From assembly GCA_029204225.1 (NCBI GenBank), contig MU832104.1, forward strand, positions 23,131 through 87,130: 64,000 bases of DNA, given 5' to 3'. Below the pieces are notes generated by a model. The model did no database searches and was not told where the DNA came from. It saw only the letters and a list, made by a program, of their open reading frames with translations. Position 1 is the stretch's first letter; the number at the start of each line of letters is the position of its first letter. Position numbers and translations under genes: made by a program. This DNA is from Diphasiastrum complanatum (lineage: Eukaryota > Streptophyta > Lycopodiopsida > Lycopodiales > Lycopodiaceae). Shown piece by piece: positions 1 to 13,585 of the stretch.

Positions 1-63
1 CAAGCAGCTGCGGAAGGTAAACCCAAATCACTCTGCCCCCTATCAAGAGCCTCCTCCATCATA

Positions 64-310
64 TCAACATAAGAAGGTATGCCACTGGCCCCCCCTTGTG
101 TGCCCTGCCCGTCTCCCGGTATAATCTGTGGCATGTGTCCCACCTCTACCACGTGATGCACCTGTGACCCCTGCTCTAGGCGTGTGCCCAACACCTATAT
201 CATATGCCTCATCCCGCTCTGATCTGGCGAACACAACCCGAATGGGCTCATCCTCATCCTCTGACACTGGATCATTTGCCTCGTACAATGGAGGCTCTCT
301 GTGCTCAAGC

Positions 311-342
<32 letters not shown>

Positions 343-3152
343 ATCTCGGCAAGCTCCCTCTCTCTCTCTGCCATCAACTGTGTGCAGGTCATCTGCAGGC
401 ATGGGATGGGTGCTGTCCGTAGGCAAGTCAACCTGGCGCTCCAAATCAGATATCTTCGTCTGCAAGGTTTAAAATTGGCATGTCAGGGAGACAACTCTAT
501 CAAGAAATGAAACCAACATACCAGGAGTCAACCAACATGCTATGAAAGGTTAGCTTATCACCTGCAATGCGCTCGTAATGGTCGGAAGTCTCCTGGCGAG
601 ACGTGCGTTGGTGCTATAGAACACCAACCGCTCCAACTGACTCACTGACAACTGGTTTCTTCTCCTCGTGTGAATGAGTGCCCATGTGCTCCAATTACGC
701 TCACACACGGAGGCAGCACAGTCCTGTGGTACGTGCATTGAAATACTTCAGCACATTGTCTTCAACGAAACACAACAATGGAGGATAAAATGAGATGCAT
801 ACCTGAGAAAGGACAGGCAGTGCAAGACGCTGTATAGATGGGTATGTGCTACCGAACATGGTCCACCAGGTAATGGGTAGCTGCCTCCTCTCTGGATCCT
901 GAGCAGCCGGGTGGCCAAATGTGCCCATGCCAAAACGAAATGCAGCGAGCTCCTCCATGAGCCTGATAGGATCCAAACCAATGTGTGGACCCACTCTGTG
1001 AATGTACTGAAGCCAATCGGCCTCGAGCTCCCTGTCTGCGATCTGTGTCGGAGAGAGGAAGAGGGGATGCAGTATGTGTGCAACGCTGTGGATACTCCTG
1101 TGGAAGTAGTTCCACCGCGTCTCCCAAATGAACTTTAGCTCTGTCATCCTGCAGGTGAGAGGCATGTGGTGTAGGGCATTACGAAAAAACTTAACATTGA
1201 CAGAGAAACAAACTAGCAATTACTAAAAAGATAAAGGCCAATTACATTACTATACCGCTTACCTCTTTGGCTGCAAGATGGGCAGCTGCAGGAACTGTCC
1301 AATCTGGTCCATGAGCTCATATACCAGTCCAAGTGTCGACCCCTCGCTGTCAGCCATGCGGAGCACAATGTAAAGTGGTCGAAGCAGTCCTGACAATGTC
1401 TGTGCATCCCTCCAGAGCTGGTCTCCCCTCACCGTGGAAGAAAAGTGCTCCCCATCCTCAGTGCGCGGAAATGTACTGGCACACCAAAAATCACTGGCAA
1501 CCATCTGTAGAAGCTGTGCCTTGCACCTGATCAGACGTTCGATGACCACCAAGTCGAATGCAAAGCGTGTGGGGGCTGGCTTACGGAGGTCTAGATGGCT
1601 GAACACCCGGAACATGGCAAGAACACGCCTCTTCCTGGTGACAAAAGTCACCAGGAAGAGGGCCTCACGGACGATGGCTCTAACCCAGGGAAGTGCACCT
1701 ATGTCCCCCATCAGAAGGTCTATGTCGTGCGCGGCACAGGGGGTATGAACAATGTGAGGGAACTCGGCCTCTAGCAGTACAGCCATCTGAATGCAGTTCG
1801 TGGCATTGTCCGTCACCACCGTGATGACATGCTGTGGGCCTATGGCTAGGATGGAAGACCTGATGACATCAAACATGAACTCTGCAAATATGACTCCCCC
1901 CCCCCCCTGCTGCAATCCACTGCCCTCAAAAACTGTGTGCCCATGCAGCTGGAGACCAGTATGTTGAGGATCGGCCTCCTCCTGACATCAGTCCAGCCAT
2001 CGGACATGATGCTGCAACCGTAAGTGGCCCAGTGGCGACGTAGAGGTTCCATCTCTCTAGACAGTGACTCGACGCTATCCCTCAGCATGTGTGTGCGGAC
2101 AACCTCTGAACTAGGGACTCTCCAGCTAGGGCTGACAGACTGTGCAAGGCGGAAGGCCCTTCTGAAGGGCTCGGAGTCGGTGATGGCAAATGGAAGGTTC
2201 AGCTCATAAATCAGGCTGGCCACGGCCTGTGTGGCCTCTCTATCCATGTGCGGCTGATGCGCGCCGCGAATGCTCGGCTGCCTAAGAACTCTCCCAGCTG
2301 GGCGACGGGTAGCGAACCTCCAGCACGGTGCACCAAACGTGATGGGAATGGATGATGATGCGACAGGCTGGGCACTAGTGGATGCATCAGCTGTAGACGT
2401 GGAATGGGGAGAGTGGGATGCACTGGCTGGGATGGGTGTAGCAGCGTAAGTGGGGTACACTGGTGGAGGGTGGACATCTGGCATGGGATACGAAAACTGC
2501 TGGGTAGGGAGGTCATCCGGATGTTAAGGGAGGGAGGAAGGGATCTCCTCAACATCCTGGAAGGCCTCGTCACTGGCATCGGGGGCCTGCTCCTGCTTGG
2601 GAGGCGGAGAGTCCATGAGAAAGTCGTAAACTGGGGGAGTGCGAGCAACAGTAGGTGGTGGTGGAACCACAGTGGCAACTGGCGGACGCGGTGGGACAGG
2701 ATCCACCGGAATGGGTGCAGATGGGGGTGCGTGAGGCGGAACTGTCTGAGAGGGACGAGGGGCAAAGGGACTGGATGAGGATGCACTCTCTCTCCTCGTG
2801 CGTGCCACCCGAGCAGGCAGCAACTCGGGGTCAACCACGTAAGGAGCGGTGCAAAATCGAAGAACACCCTCCGAAATGGTGTTCTCCCCCGCCACAAGAC
2901 GTGGCCCGTAGGTATCCAAAAGTCGCTGCCTGACGGGAACGGACATGTTGGCACAGGGGGCAGCATTCAGTGTGCCACCATCTCTCGCGCGTGCGCTAAG
3001 TAGGTGGCCTTTAAGGCGAGTGAGGGTGGCAACGAACTCGGTCAGCAATATCGACAGCGCACTATCCTTGCACCGGACTTGTTAGACTTGTCGGGAACCC
3101 GCCTGACAATGTCCACCTCGTCCCACAGATCGGCAAGGTTGGAATGCACCAT
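64..3152 (-). pseudogene. hAT transposase (BED finger, DUF659, C-terminal dimerisation), spliced and broken
   Basis: Likely start is the ATG at 3152 (MVHSNLADLW). Domains in order: a BED-type zinc finger (CRYC pair near 3045, basic RLKGHL helix near 3015), a long Pro/Ser-rich linker (about 2950-2300), a DUF659 block with SDGWTD near 1985, the hAT core with VTDNATNC and TPCAAHDIDL (about 1820-1720), and the C-terminal block with QRLALPVLSQ and ERNWSTW (about 840-660). Three short GT-AG introns restore the frame: 1149-1262, 724-802 and about 466-549. Breaks are a one-base shift at 3042-3048 inside the BED finger, a stop at 2521-2523, and a shift at the C12 run 1896-1907. The last exon ends in an acidic tail and an Arg-Glu run encoded by a CT microsatellite. 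The family cuts and pastes DNA in the nucleus; this copy could not do so unaided. Confidence 0.85.
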
Positions 3153-3472
3153 CTCTGTAGAAAGGACTACGGAAAGAAGGCAGAGATCTCTGTGGGTGCG
3201 ATAGGAGTCGGAAGGCTTGAAAAAACCACAATAAAGGCCGAAATAGCAATAGCAGGGGAGGATGCGATCAGTGCAATGCGAAGACAGTCGGGAGGGCGCG
3301 GACAGTAGGGCGATGGGCATACAACAGAGAGGGCGCGGACAGCAGGGAGGGCGCGGACAGTAGGGCGACGGGCATGGAGAGAGATGAAGCGAGGGGGGGG
3401 ATTAGGTTAAAAAAGAAAATATTAGTATATTAAATGTTAAAAAATATTATATATTAAAAAATAATATATATT

Positions 3473-3554
3473 GTGGTACCGCGGATCAGTATGGATCCGC
3501 GGTACCACACTGGATCCGCGGTACCGGGATCCGCGGATCCTGGTACCGCGGATC
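3473..3554. repeat. Subterminal palindrome cluster of the hAT element
   Basis: At least five copies, in alternating orientation, of a 14-bp unit GGATCCGCGGTACC or its close variant. The first pair (3473-3487 and 3494-3508) forms a perfect 15-bp inverted repeat with a 6-bp spacer. hAT transposases are known to bind short subterminal repeats, and the cluster lies upstream of the transposase start, so a binding-site role is inferred. Confidence 0.6.
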
Positions 3555-4292
3555 TTGTCTATCTATTCTCTCTCTCTCTCTATATATATATATATAACAT
3601 TTTCTAGACACTTTCTTGTAAATTCAATTTTGAACATGTCTGGCGCACTTCAAGGAAATGAGGCGCTGTTGATTTTTATATCCGTAAGGGCATTACGAGG
3701 CCCCTGATTATTTTATAAAATTCGTTTACAGTCATAATAGAAAATAACCAAGAGCATTATATCAATCTTCTCATGCATGTCTATATAGCTGTGCCATTGC
3801 AAAAAACCTTAAAAAAATTATACGGAATTGTTTGAGCAAAAACATTTGTAAATCCCTAGATTCGCGGTGTTGCCTTTTGTGTAGGGATCTTAGATGTTCA
3901 CATCATAGTTACCTGCAAACTCGACTGCTGGTGTTTGCAAACTTGCAAATGCAGTTGCTGGTAATACCGTCAATTATAATGTTTAAGACCAGTAAACATT
4001 CAAGTGGTTGCTAAAGATACGAAAAGGAGCATCAATTAACAAGTTTGTTCAACTTAAAGAGATTTGAAAGGGCTGATATCTTAAAGTTTCAATAATTGCC
4101 TCAAGGGTTGTGGGTGCTTTCCAGAATTTTTACCCAGATATGAGGCATAAAACTTTCTCTCTGTCTTCTTTGGTCACAACGGAATTGAGTTTTGTAATGT
4201 TGGAGGTTTTAGTCAGAAGTTTAATTTCTTGAGTAGGTTTTCAGGCTATGTGCAGGTTCCATCTTTCTATCTTTAAGTTCTCATGCTACGTG

Positions 4293-4295
<3 letters not shown>
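3555..4295. other. No gene seen
   Basis: AT-rich non-coding DNA with a short CT/TA simple repeat at about 3569-3597. No conserved coding block was found on either strand. Confidence 0.6.

Positions 4296-4373
<78 letters not shown>
4296..4373. repeat. (CT)39 microsatellite
   Basis: Uninterrupted dinucleotide run of 78 bp. Apparent Leu-Ser or Arg-Glu open frames across it are artefacts of the repeat. Confidence 0.97.
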
Positions 4374-4376
<3 letters not shown>

Positions 4377-4402
4377 CCCCAATCTAACAAAGTTAATCAG
4401 GA

Positions 4403-4800
4403 CTGAAGATTATGTAAAATGAATGCTGGTTTAAGGTAGAACATTTCAGTTGTCAAAGGCTGAATTTTGGGGGGAAATACTTGACTACCGAAGGATGAAT
4501 GGAACTTTTCTTGGTCATTTTTGTCAAAATGAACATACGGTTGACATGAACTGGTAGCAGTAGGAATTTTGTTTCTAACCAGAAAAACTGTTGCTAAGAT
4601 GCTGAAGATTATGTAAAATGAATGCTGGTTTAAGCTAGAACATTTCAGTTGCCATAGGCTGAGTTGTGGGAGGAAATACTTGACTACCAAAGGATGAATG
4701 GAACTTTTCTTGGTCATTTTTGTCAAAATGAACATACGGTTGACATGAACTGGTAGCAGTAGGAATTATCTTTCTAGCCAGAAAAACTGTTGCCAAGATG
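4403..4800. repeat. Tandem duplication, 2 x 199 bp
   Basis: Positions 4403-4601 and 4602-4800 are the same length and align end to end with only scattered substitutions. Both begin CTGAAGATTATG and end at AAGATG. No conserved protein is encoded; an open frame crossing the junction simply repeats. Confidence 0.95.
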
Positions 4801-7398
4801 CTTTTATTAACATTGATGCACTATGCTTTATGTTGTCTTTTTGACAAGGTTTATTGCTGCAGGCAAATTGCCAACCTGAATTTACTGAGTAGCACATTTT
4901 GCACTGATTCTTTGAACTTGAGCTGCCAAGCAGAAGTGCATGAGTGCTGAACTCTAGCTAAAGCCCTCCTGAATTATCAGTTGCAAGCTAACTCTCAAGT
5001 ACATCCCAAGTCATCTATTACTTGGTGAATTCGACATACGAAGTTTATGGAGGTTGAACTTGGCAAAGGTCAACTTATATTGAAATTTTATCCACATGTT
5101 TGTTCCCTGAATTTAGAATGCTTTGATATGACTTTCATAAGCAAAGCATCCTTCGTAAGAGCTTACAGGTGGCTTGTGTTTGCAGAGGACAATCACAATG
5201 AGGTTCTAGGGGTACATTACCAAACTTGTGCTTCCTTCAACTTCTAAGGATCAGGAGGATGGTGACTAAGACCCTTGAATCTCAATCTGGTCGTAATCAA
5301 AGGCTTGAACGTGCTCATAACTCAAGTGAATTTGAAAGTTTGCAAGCTAAATTTCATGATGGAAGATGGCTTTTGTTGCAATGCATCATTAGAGCATGGA
5401 GCTGAGTTTGGATGGTGATGATTGACATGAAAAGATTATATGGAGATCATAAACAGAAGTTGCAACTCTGAGCTATGATGATTGTTTTTTCTTAATGTTG
5501 CGATTCCTGTTTCGCCTTTAGTAAAACTGATGGCATTTCGTGAGTTGAAGGACATCACAGATAAAGCCTTATGTTGAAATGCTGTACCTTGGATCATGAT
5601 ATCAGAACTTCACTGGATGTTTCAAGAAGATACTCTTCGTGCACTGCAGAAGATATGCTGTGTGAATTCTCTGGGATTAGAAAAAAACACAGCTCTTACT
5701 TATCACATGGTTCTTGGTTACCACGCTTTTGGAGAAACAAAAGCCCTAATAATGTGTGTTGTTACTTTAAAATATAGTTTGAGATATTCAATGCATAGGA
5801 AATATTATGTCTGTGATGGTGCTCAGGATGTAGTCTTTCAGGCAATTACGTTACATTATCAATACTCTAGTTTCTAGAAAGACGATGGTACTGAACTACG
5901 AAAGCACTTTTGATCCACATATGTATACACATTGCTGTTAAAATTGTCTTGTTAATTTCTGTGGGTAGTTCTGCTAATTTCTGTTTTTTGGTCAATGTTT
6001 GGGCATGATTTGAGAACTCATACCTTTGCCTAGTATCCAATCTGAGAACAGCTTCTTGTCATTGATTGGTCGGCTTCTGATCATTGTTTATATGTCAACT
6101 ACATATCTAGGTACTTGCTAATTTGCGTCTTTGAACATGTACGGTTATCAGGTCTTCCAATCAATATTTTTTATTTAAAGTCTAACTTCATACGAAGTTT
6201 TTAAAGCTTGTTATCATTGCATGGGCATGACATTGAATGAACCTAGAGCTTCCTTGGGCACTGGAGTATGCTTTATAGCATGGGGTGAGACATGTAGTAT
6301 ACGGTCTATGCTATGCAGGATGTAGTAAATGGTTTGATTGTGGATGTTTTTTTAGGGTTGCATCTGTTTTGTTCAATAACGTTTTAGATTGAAAATTGTC
6401 ATGATAGCTATAATCAGAAGCTCCTCTCGGGTACAATGAAAGCCAGTATTTCTATAAAGGTTTCTGGAAGACGTTTAGGTGATTAGACTAGCTGCTTGAG
6501 GGTGGCTGTGACTTTTTGATAGGAACTTCTACTTTATTCTGACAATGAAGTGGTTCATAGTTGATTGCAGGGAATACTCTTTCGTTGAACTGGTTAAAAA
6601 TGTCATTTGCTTGGTTAGTAGAGTGAGGTGTTTTGAAGAAACTCCAGGTTCTTAACCTAGATGAACATCGATGTATCTTATGTGAATACTGTTAAGAATT
6701 TCATTTGTTTGGATAGTAGAGAGGTGTTTTGAAGAACTGGGGTTTCCTTCCCTACTTCAAACCTTGTTTTTTTATTCTGTGCTCATAGCAGATGGTGCAT
6801 TCTGCTGTAAGGTTCTGCTTTGCACACGCCAAGTAGTTTCAAGTTCAAGAAAGAGCTATGCAGACATTGTGTCAATCATGTTTTCTAGTCCATGACAGGA
6901 AAATTCCAGCTCCTTAAGGACTCGGATGTGGTAGAGACATGTCCTCTGATTAACAACAAGCTCCCTGTACTTTCACCTCTTTTGGTTGTATATGTGTACC
7001 TGTATAATATATATGAACTACTGTGCAAGTTTTATGAAGCTAAAGGTTTAAACACGTACCGAAACCTTGTTCAAAAAATGGCTTTCTTGATGGTGATAGT
7101 GTTTCTACATATGCTTACATAACAAATTAAATATTGGTGAGGGTTTAACGTTGACACAGGTTCAAAGGTGTTGTTACTAGCTGTAATGTGGTGGGTCCAA
7201 GTGAATTGCAACTTTTCACATCAAGCAAGCCATTTGAGTAATGCTGTGTTAGAATACAAATTAGCTTAGGAAGACTCTCGGTTTCTTACTCTTTAATCTA
7301 CAAATTGTGTGGCAGCTAGCTACAAATTGTGATACTTTTCTTACGGGAATCCTTCGTTTGTTCAATTATGAACTTGGATTTTCCAAAGTGAAGAACAA

Positions 7399-7417
7399 CC
7401 CCCCCCCCCCCCCCCCC
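7399..7417. repeat. Poly-C run, 19 bp
   Basis: Pure cytosine homopolymer on the plus strand in otherwise AT-rich DNA. The length may be uncertain because of sequencing error. Confidence 0.9.
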
Positions 7418-8296
7418 AATGAAGGTAAAAGTACATGCTGTCAGAACATGCTCCGAGTATCTAAGCGTTGAGCAGCAGAGTATTGGCCTTTCCAGATCCT
7501 AGGACTAGGCTACGTTGCACTGCCACTGGAAGTTGCAGGAGGGTACTCTCAAGAACACAGACCTTCAAGGCAATGTGCAATAAGGTAGCCATCTACTTAG
7601 CTTTTGGCTTTGATTTCATTTCACATGCTTTTTTGCTTTCTATGAACCACATATGGCCACAAAAGGTCTATCTTCTGCTTTTTAGGCAGGTATCAAGTTT
7701 ATGCTTCAACAAACATGGAGCTTTGAGGTGCACTTTCCAAAAGTACAACTTTTGGTTAGCTTTGAACATCTTAAGAGTGCTTGGTTGTAGCACTAAAAGT
7801 GCACCATTGTACTGGTGACCAAAACTTTTGTTGCATTGTCAATGCGCACAAAATCAATTATTTATTTAGTCGTCCTTGTTTATATAGTTTGCCACATGTA
7901 TAATGAATGGAGATGGTTGGAGTAGATGCTGAATTCTTGTGCCAAACGAAATTTGCATCTCTGTTTGGAAATCTCAAACACCATAGCAAAGATGATGCTG
8001 TGGGACTTGTACCCATTTGTAGGGGGAGAATGTCACTCCATTCAAGCAACATGCCAACTCATCAAGCGAGCAAAGCCATTATGAATGCCACACACTATTA
8101 GTATGAAGTTCAGATGATGGTTGCTAGCATAGTGAGCATCATAGCAAATAACTTATGCCATGATCAACAGATTTTATAGCTTACCAGTGAGATGTAGCCA
8201 CATAATGGGCTAATCCTCATTGTAATTATGATTCAAAACCCTTTGCATTTTGGGTCTTCATCAATCATTTACAAGAATAAAGTGTTTTGGGGTTCG

Positions 8297-8318
8297 CCCC
8301 CCCCCCCCCCCCCCCCCC
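8297..8318. repeat. Poly-C run, 22 bp
   Basis: Second long pure cytosine run, about 0.9 kb from the first and on the same strand. Confidence 0.9.
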
Positions 8319-8903
8319 AATACCACAACTCTATTGTATTCTGTTTTTCCTCTCACTCACTCACTCACTCCCACTCCATTCATTATTTCAAGATATGTTT
8401 GAGGGTTTATGTGATGCAAGTGAAGTAGGTATTCTATGTTTTCCTTCGATTTTTGTTATGTTTTACCAACTATTTTCAAGGAACTAAAAACATAAAAAAT
8501 AGGGCAATAAAAAATGCAAGCACCTTCGTTCACAATGATTGAAAAGATAATATAAAAAGAATATGATGATGAAGTATATAGGAGATGCATAACACAAAAA
8601 GAGCCAATTTATATGAGAAGATTGTCATACTATGCATGTGGGCAACACATTTTAGGACAATCACAACACAACTGATATTGAAGATTGTATTACTAATACT
8701 ATGTTCAAAGATGCATAAGATTACCATATACAATGTTACATGTCAAAGGATGAGCAGATTGGATAAGCTAAGTAGAAACCTAAAAACAATTAGTTTCCTA
8801 CTATTGTTTGAGAATTGGGAAGTAAACCATGTAGGCTCAAGTCAAATTGTGTCAAAGTTAGGCTAAAGGCAACACCTTGCTCATCAAATTTTTATTATTA
8901 TTG

Positions 8904-9095
8904 GGCTAAAAATGGGAAGTAGGGTTGAATATTTTAGACATCCAAAATAGGCTCACCTTTGGGAAACAACTCCCTAAGTTCCATGAGAGAGAATTCATGA
9001 GGCTAAAAATGGGAAGTAGGGTTGAATATTTTAGACATCCAAATAGACATCTTTGGGAAACAACTCACTAAGTTCCACGAGAGAGAATTTATGAA
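8904..9095. repeat. Tandem duplication, 2 x about 97 bp
   Basis: The unit beginning GGCTAAAAATGGGAAG at 8904 recurs at 9001 and runs on through GAGAGAGAATT. There are a few substitutions and a small deletion in the second copy. Confidence 0.9.
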
Positions 9096-9284
9096 ATCAA
9101 TAAGACTGGAGGCTAAGTTGCGGTAAACAAAGAGGTCCCAAAAATAAAATTCTCCACCATTTTTTAAGACCGCATTGAACATACAAGGCTTGGGTAATGA
9201 GGGAGCCAAAGCAAAGGAGGCTACAATCAAGGAGAGAGCCATCATGTAAGGGAACCTATACACCAACCTGGTGTGTGTGTGTGC

Positions 9285-9285
<1 letters not shown>

Positions 9286-9351
<66 letters not shown>
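9286..9351. repeat. (TC)33 microsatellite with adjoining (GT)n
   Basis: A 66-bp CT run preceded by a short GT run at about 9271-9283. Confidence 0.95.
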
Positions 9352-9353
<2 letters not shown>

Positions 9354-9419
9354 AGTGAAAAGTTGCTAGTTTTGTGAGTTTTGTATATATGGCATGTATG
9401 GTGGGTAATTGGGAGCAAC

Positions 9420-10108
<689 letters not shown>

Positions 10109-10319
10109 ATTTCACATAATCCCTCTTGACAAGTCAAGACCAAACACTTTGAGCCCTTTTGTTTTATAGCATAACAGGTTTAAACAGAGCTGTGCAAAAT
10201 CTTACAATACAAAGTACCATATTCAGGACACTCAATTGTTATCTACCACCATCCCACAACACAAAGCCACACGAGTTAGTACATTGGAAAAGAAAAGTCA
10301 CCAAAGTCTTTTGAGCACT

Positions 10320-12612
10320 TTGTTGTAATGATCTCCACTCAACCTGACCTGACTCTTCAAAAGGTCATCGATCATCTTCTTCAAGAAGGGATTCAGAGAA
10401 AGACCAGTGATCGAGAAGGAAACTCTTTTGTAGATACTGTAAGAGGGTGAACCATGACATCAAGGATTGTCGGATCCGGATCTACAACGAGACAAAGAAG
10501 TAGCAACACCAATAGCCGAACTCTAACAATGCAGTAGAACTTAAGGAGCACACCTCTGATGATGACAAACCATTAGAACTGTTAATGGCATACAACAATA
10601 GCTATGCAGACTACGACAACTCGTATCTCGGTAGTGGTGCTACCCAACACATGACGCCTCAAAGAGAATGGTTTACTGAATATGTAGCTTACACCAGAGA
10701 TCAATTTATCTACCTCGGAGACTCTAGCACCATTAGCGTGAAAGGCAAAGGAACAGTCAAGATTGTATTCAAGGATACTCTTTCCATTTCTGGTACGACT
10801 GTCCTTCATGTACCCCGACTATCTAAGAATCTGTTATCAATTTCAAAGATAAGTAATGAGGGCTATGCTATTACATTTTCTTCTAAACAGTACTACTCTG
10901 ACTACTTGCACTCAAGTTGGAAACTTATATGCACTTTCTGACTCAATTGCACTAGCTACTACTTCTCATGAAAATGTAAACGATCAAGCTTTATTGTGGC
11001 ATGATCGATTTGGACATGCTAATACAAGATCTCTTTCTTATGCATTGTAATAATTTAGTTGATGGATTGAATTTCCCTCTTTCATTAGATAGGAAATCAT
11101 TATTCTGTGAATCTTGCATTTATGGCAACCATTCTAGATTCCTAGAACACATTTCATTAAGACAAAACACATATTAGATCTTGTACATAGTGATCTTTGC
11201 GGTCCAATGCCAACTCCATCCTTAGGAGATGCACTTTACTTTCATAGATAATTATTCTAGGTAGTCAACAGTCATGTTCATAAAGCATAGCAAAAATATG
11301 AAGCCTTTGAATGCTCAAGAAATTCAAGGCCATGGCTGAAACCCAAATATCTAGAAAGGTGAAAGCATCGCGAACTGATGGTGGTGGTGAATACATCTCC
11401 AATGAGATGTCCGACTATCTGGCCGAACAAGGCATTCGAAGACAGAATGGAATTGCAGAAAGGAAGAATCGAACGCTACTTAACTCAGCCAGATCTATGC
11501 TACATCAAACACACTTACCTTTGAAGTTATGGGCAGAAGCTACTGCCATAGCCTATTATGTATAGAACTCCTTATCAAGTATGGCATGGACACAAGCCTA
11601 GTGTCAGCCATCTAAATATCTTTGGTTGTAAATGTTTTGTTCATGTTCCTAAACAACTTAGGAAGAAACTGGACTAGAGGTATTTTCCTTGGCTATCATG
11701 ATGAACATAAAGCTTATAGAGTTTATGATCCATCCACCAAAGTAGCATTTGTTTCTAGGGATGTAATCTTCAAAGAAGATACATTCTATGACTTTAAACA
11801 ACATTGACAAATGATGTTGTGTCATTTCATCCAATTCTACACAACATAGAATCTTCCACTCGTGATGTTTCTTCTACATAACCTGCAACTAAAGCTACAA
11901 AAGCCGAGCAGCTGACAACTGCCAGTCAAAAGACCATATCAAACTAGCTCGAGTAAATCTGGAGAAATTCAAGAAGAAACACCATTCCAATATGGTCAAC
12001 CTAATGCTCGAAGAAAGCAATGGAAAGCGAGTACAATCACTTTTGATGAACCAGACCTGGACACTGGTCGACTTCCCCACTCACATGAGAGTCATCGACA
12101 CCAAGTGGATCTTTAAGAAGAAGATCAACTCTGATGGTTCCATAGCAAACTGGAAAGTGCAACTGGTGGCTAAAAGATTCACTCAAGTCCAAGAAGTAGA
12201 TTATCAAAAAAATTTCAGTCTTGTTGTCAAAATGCAGTCAATCAGGACTCTCATTGCATTAGCAGCCGCGGGAGACCTCGAAATGCATCAAATGGATGTC
12301 AAAACAGCCTTCCTCAATGGCTATGTCAAAGAGAAGCCGTACACCTTCCAGCCCAAAGGATTTGAAGTCAAAGGCCAAGAGCACAAAGTGTGCAAGCTGT
12401 ACAAAGCAATCTATGGCTTGAAACAAGCTGCAAGGGCTTGGTTCGAAAGAATCAATGCCTATCTCATTCAATTAGGTTTTGCAAACAATTTAGCTGACTA
12501 AAATGTTTATTCCAAATACATAGGTGTCAATTCAGTTCACATAGCTCTATACATAGATGATGCATTTATTTTGTCTAACGACACTTCCTTACTACATACT
12601 ACTAAGAGTGAT
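10320..12612 (+). mobile_element. Ty1/copia fragment A: gag knuckle to RT, degenerate
   Basis: Copia order is visible in pieces. There is a gag zinc knuckle (CRYC then H and C, 10429-10470) and a protease with the catalytic Asp changed to Gly (LGSGATQH, codon 10630-10632). A pre-integrase His block (about 10990) is followed by integrase with TDGGGEY and NGIAERKNR, where about nine residues before NGIAER are deleted (11311-11560). The integrase C-terminal part with RGIFLGY and SRDVIF (11650-11800) precedes an RT with QMDVKTAFLNG and a YIDD box (11992 to about 12610). Stops and frameshifts separate all of these. No LTR was found, and the sequence ends abruptly at about 12612 in unrelated GC-richer DNA. 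Confidence 0.9.
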
Positions 12613-13585
12613 CTGTGCCTTCACGGAGGCGGCCGCCTTGTGCGTAGCTTGCACCCTCCAACACTCATGAAAGTCTAAAAATTATGATATGCAATCTGGA
12701 CAAATCCATGCCACTCAAGCCTCTTATAACCAAAACCCATTGACAATGCTAGAACATTTAATGCTAACATAGTCCACTTATATCTAGTAGTATAACCTTA
12801 TTATAGTCATTCCATTACTTTTTTTTTTCAAACTTTAAAGAGTAAGTGCATCATTAGACTAATAATAACTCGCTAAAATAGATTATCAGCTTGAGCAACA
12901 AGAAAGACGGAATGAAGAATAAACATAGCAATGTTGACACAAATCTGAACGCAGAACAAAGAGCTATTATCAGATTAAGTATAACAAATATACATGTCAA
13001 TAATGTAGTAGGACACAAGACAATAGTGGACGAAACCGCGTGCTCTACAAAGGTAATTCAATCTGTAAGAGGAATGAACCTATTATTGACAAATAAAGAA
13101 TCAATGCACAAGGCATCTACTTCATCTATCTCTGATAAGCTTCTGATGCTATATTTACACACACTTGTTCTCGTGTTCTTTCTCATCAATCTGAATACGC
13201 AAGTGGTATTCAATATATATACACAATGTTACAGGTGTGTAGATGAAGAAAGTACAAAGTGGATGTGCTGTCTGTAGGAGATCGTGGGTGGCTGTTGTCG
13301 TTGTCAAGCCTGTTAGCACAGTTGCATGGGGTGAGCGTGAAAGACTGTGACGTCAGCTTTTGCTGAGATGAACGTTGGTGAAGATTTTGCCTTTTCATCG
13401 CCTGTGAGAATTTACTTGTATTCTACAGACAGTTGTGTTTTATTCGTTTGTCTTATTTTGCATGTAAATATGCAGACTGTGCGACAACATGAGTAAAAAT
13501 GCAGCATGAATAGAGGCAGATTAAAATGGGATTTAGGAGAGTAGAGGTGATAAAATTGAACCATCACCTTTCAACAGTGTGGCCT
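12613..13585. other. No gene seen; possible decayed LTR material
   Basis: A 128-codon open frame at 12891-13277 has no ATG at its start and no recognisable domain. A TGACGTCA palindrome lies at 13348-13355. The stretch near 13470-13500 resembles part of the LTR at 14425-15607, so some of this may be retroelement-derived. Confidence 0.4.

Larger units (their letters stand above)
1..3560 (-). mobile_element. hAT DNA transposon, transposase-bearing, left end outside window
   Basis: A hAT-superfamily element read right to left. It comprises a palindromic subterminal cluster (3473-3554), a 5' untranslated stretch and a decayed transposase gene (start near 3152). The 3' end continues past position 1, so neither a terminal inverted repeat pair nor an 8-bp target duplication can be checked. 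Family assignment rests on the BED finger, the DUF659-type block and the C-terminal dimerisation block in the transposase. A related copy lies on the other strand at 53546-55540. Confidence 0.85.
4801..8903. other. About 4.1 kb without a recognisable gene
   Basis: Moderately AT-rich single-copy-looking DNA. Short open stretches occur, for example 48 codons from the ATG at 5259 and a run ending near 7581 just before a GT, but I recognise no family and cannot join them into a gene. It also holds two poly-C runs (7399-7417, 8297-8318) and a short (CACT)n-like stretch near 8350. Confidence 0.5.

Noticed and set aside
12891-13277. 128-codon plus open frame as a gene
   Set aside because: No ATG at its start, no recognisable domain, AT-rich composition, next to decayed retroelement sequence.
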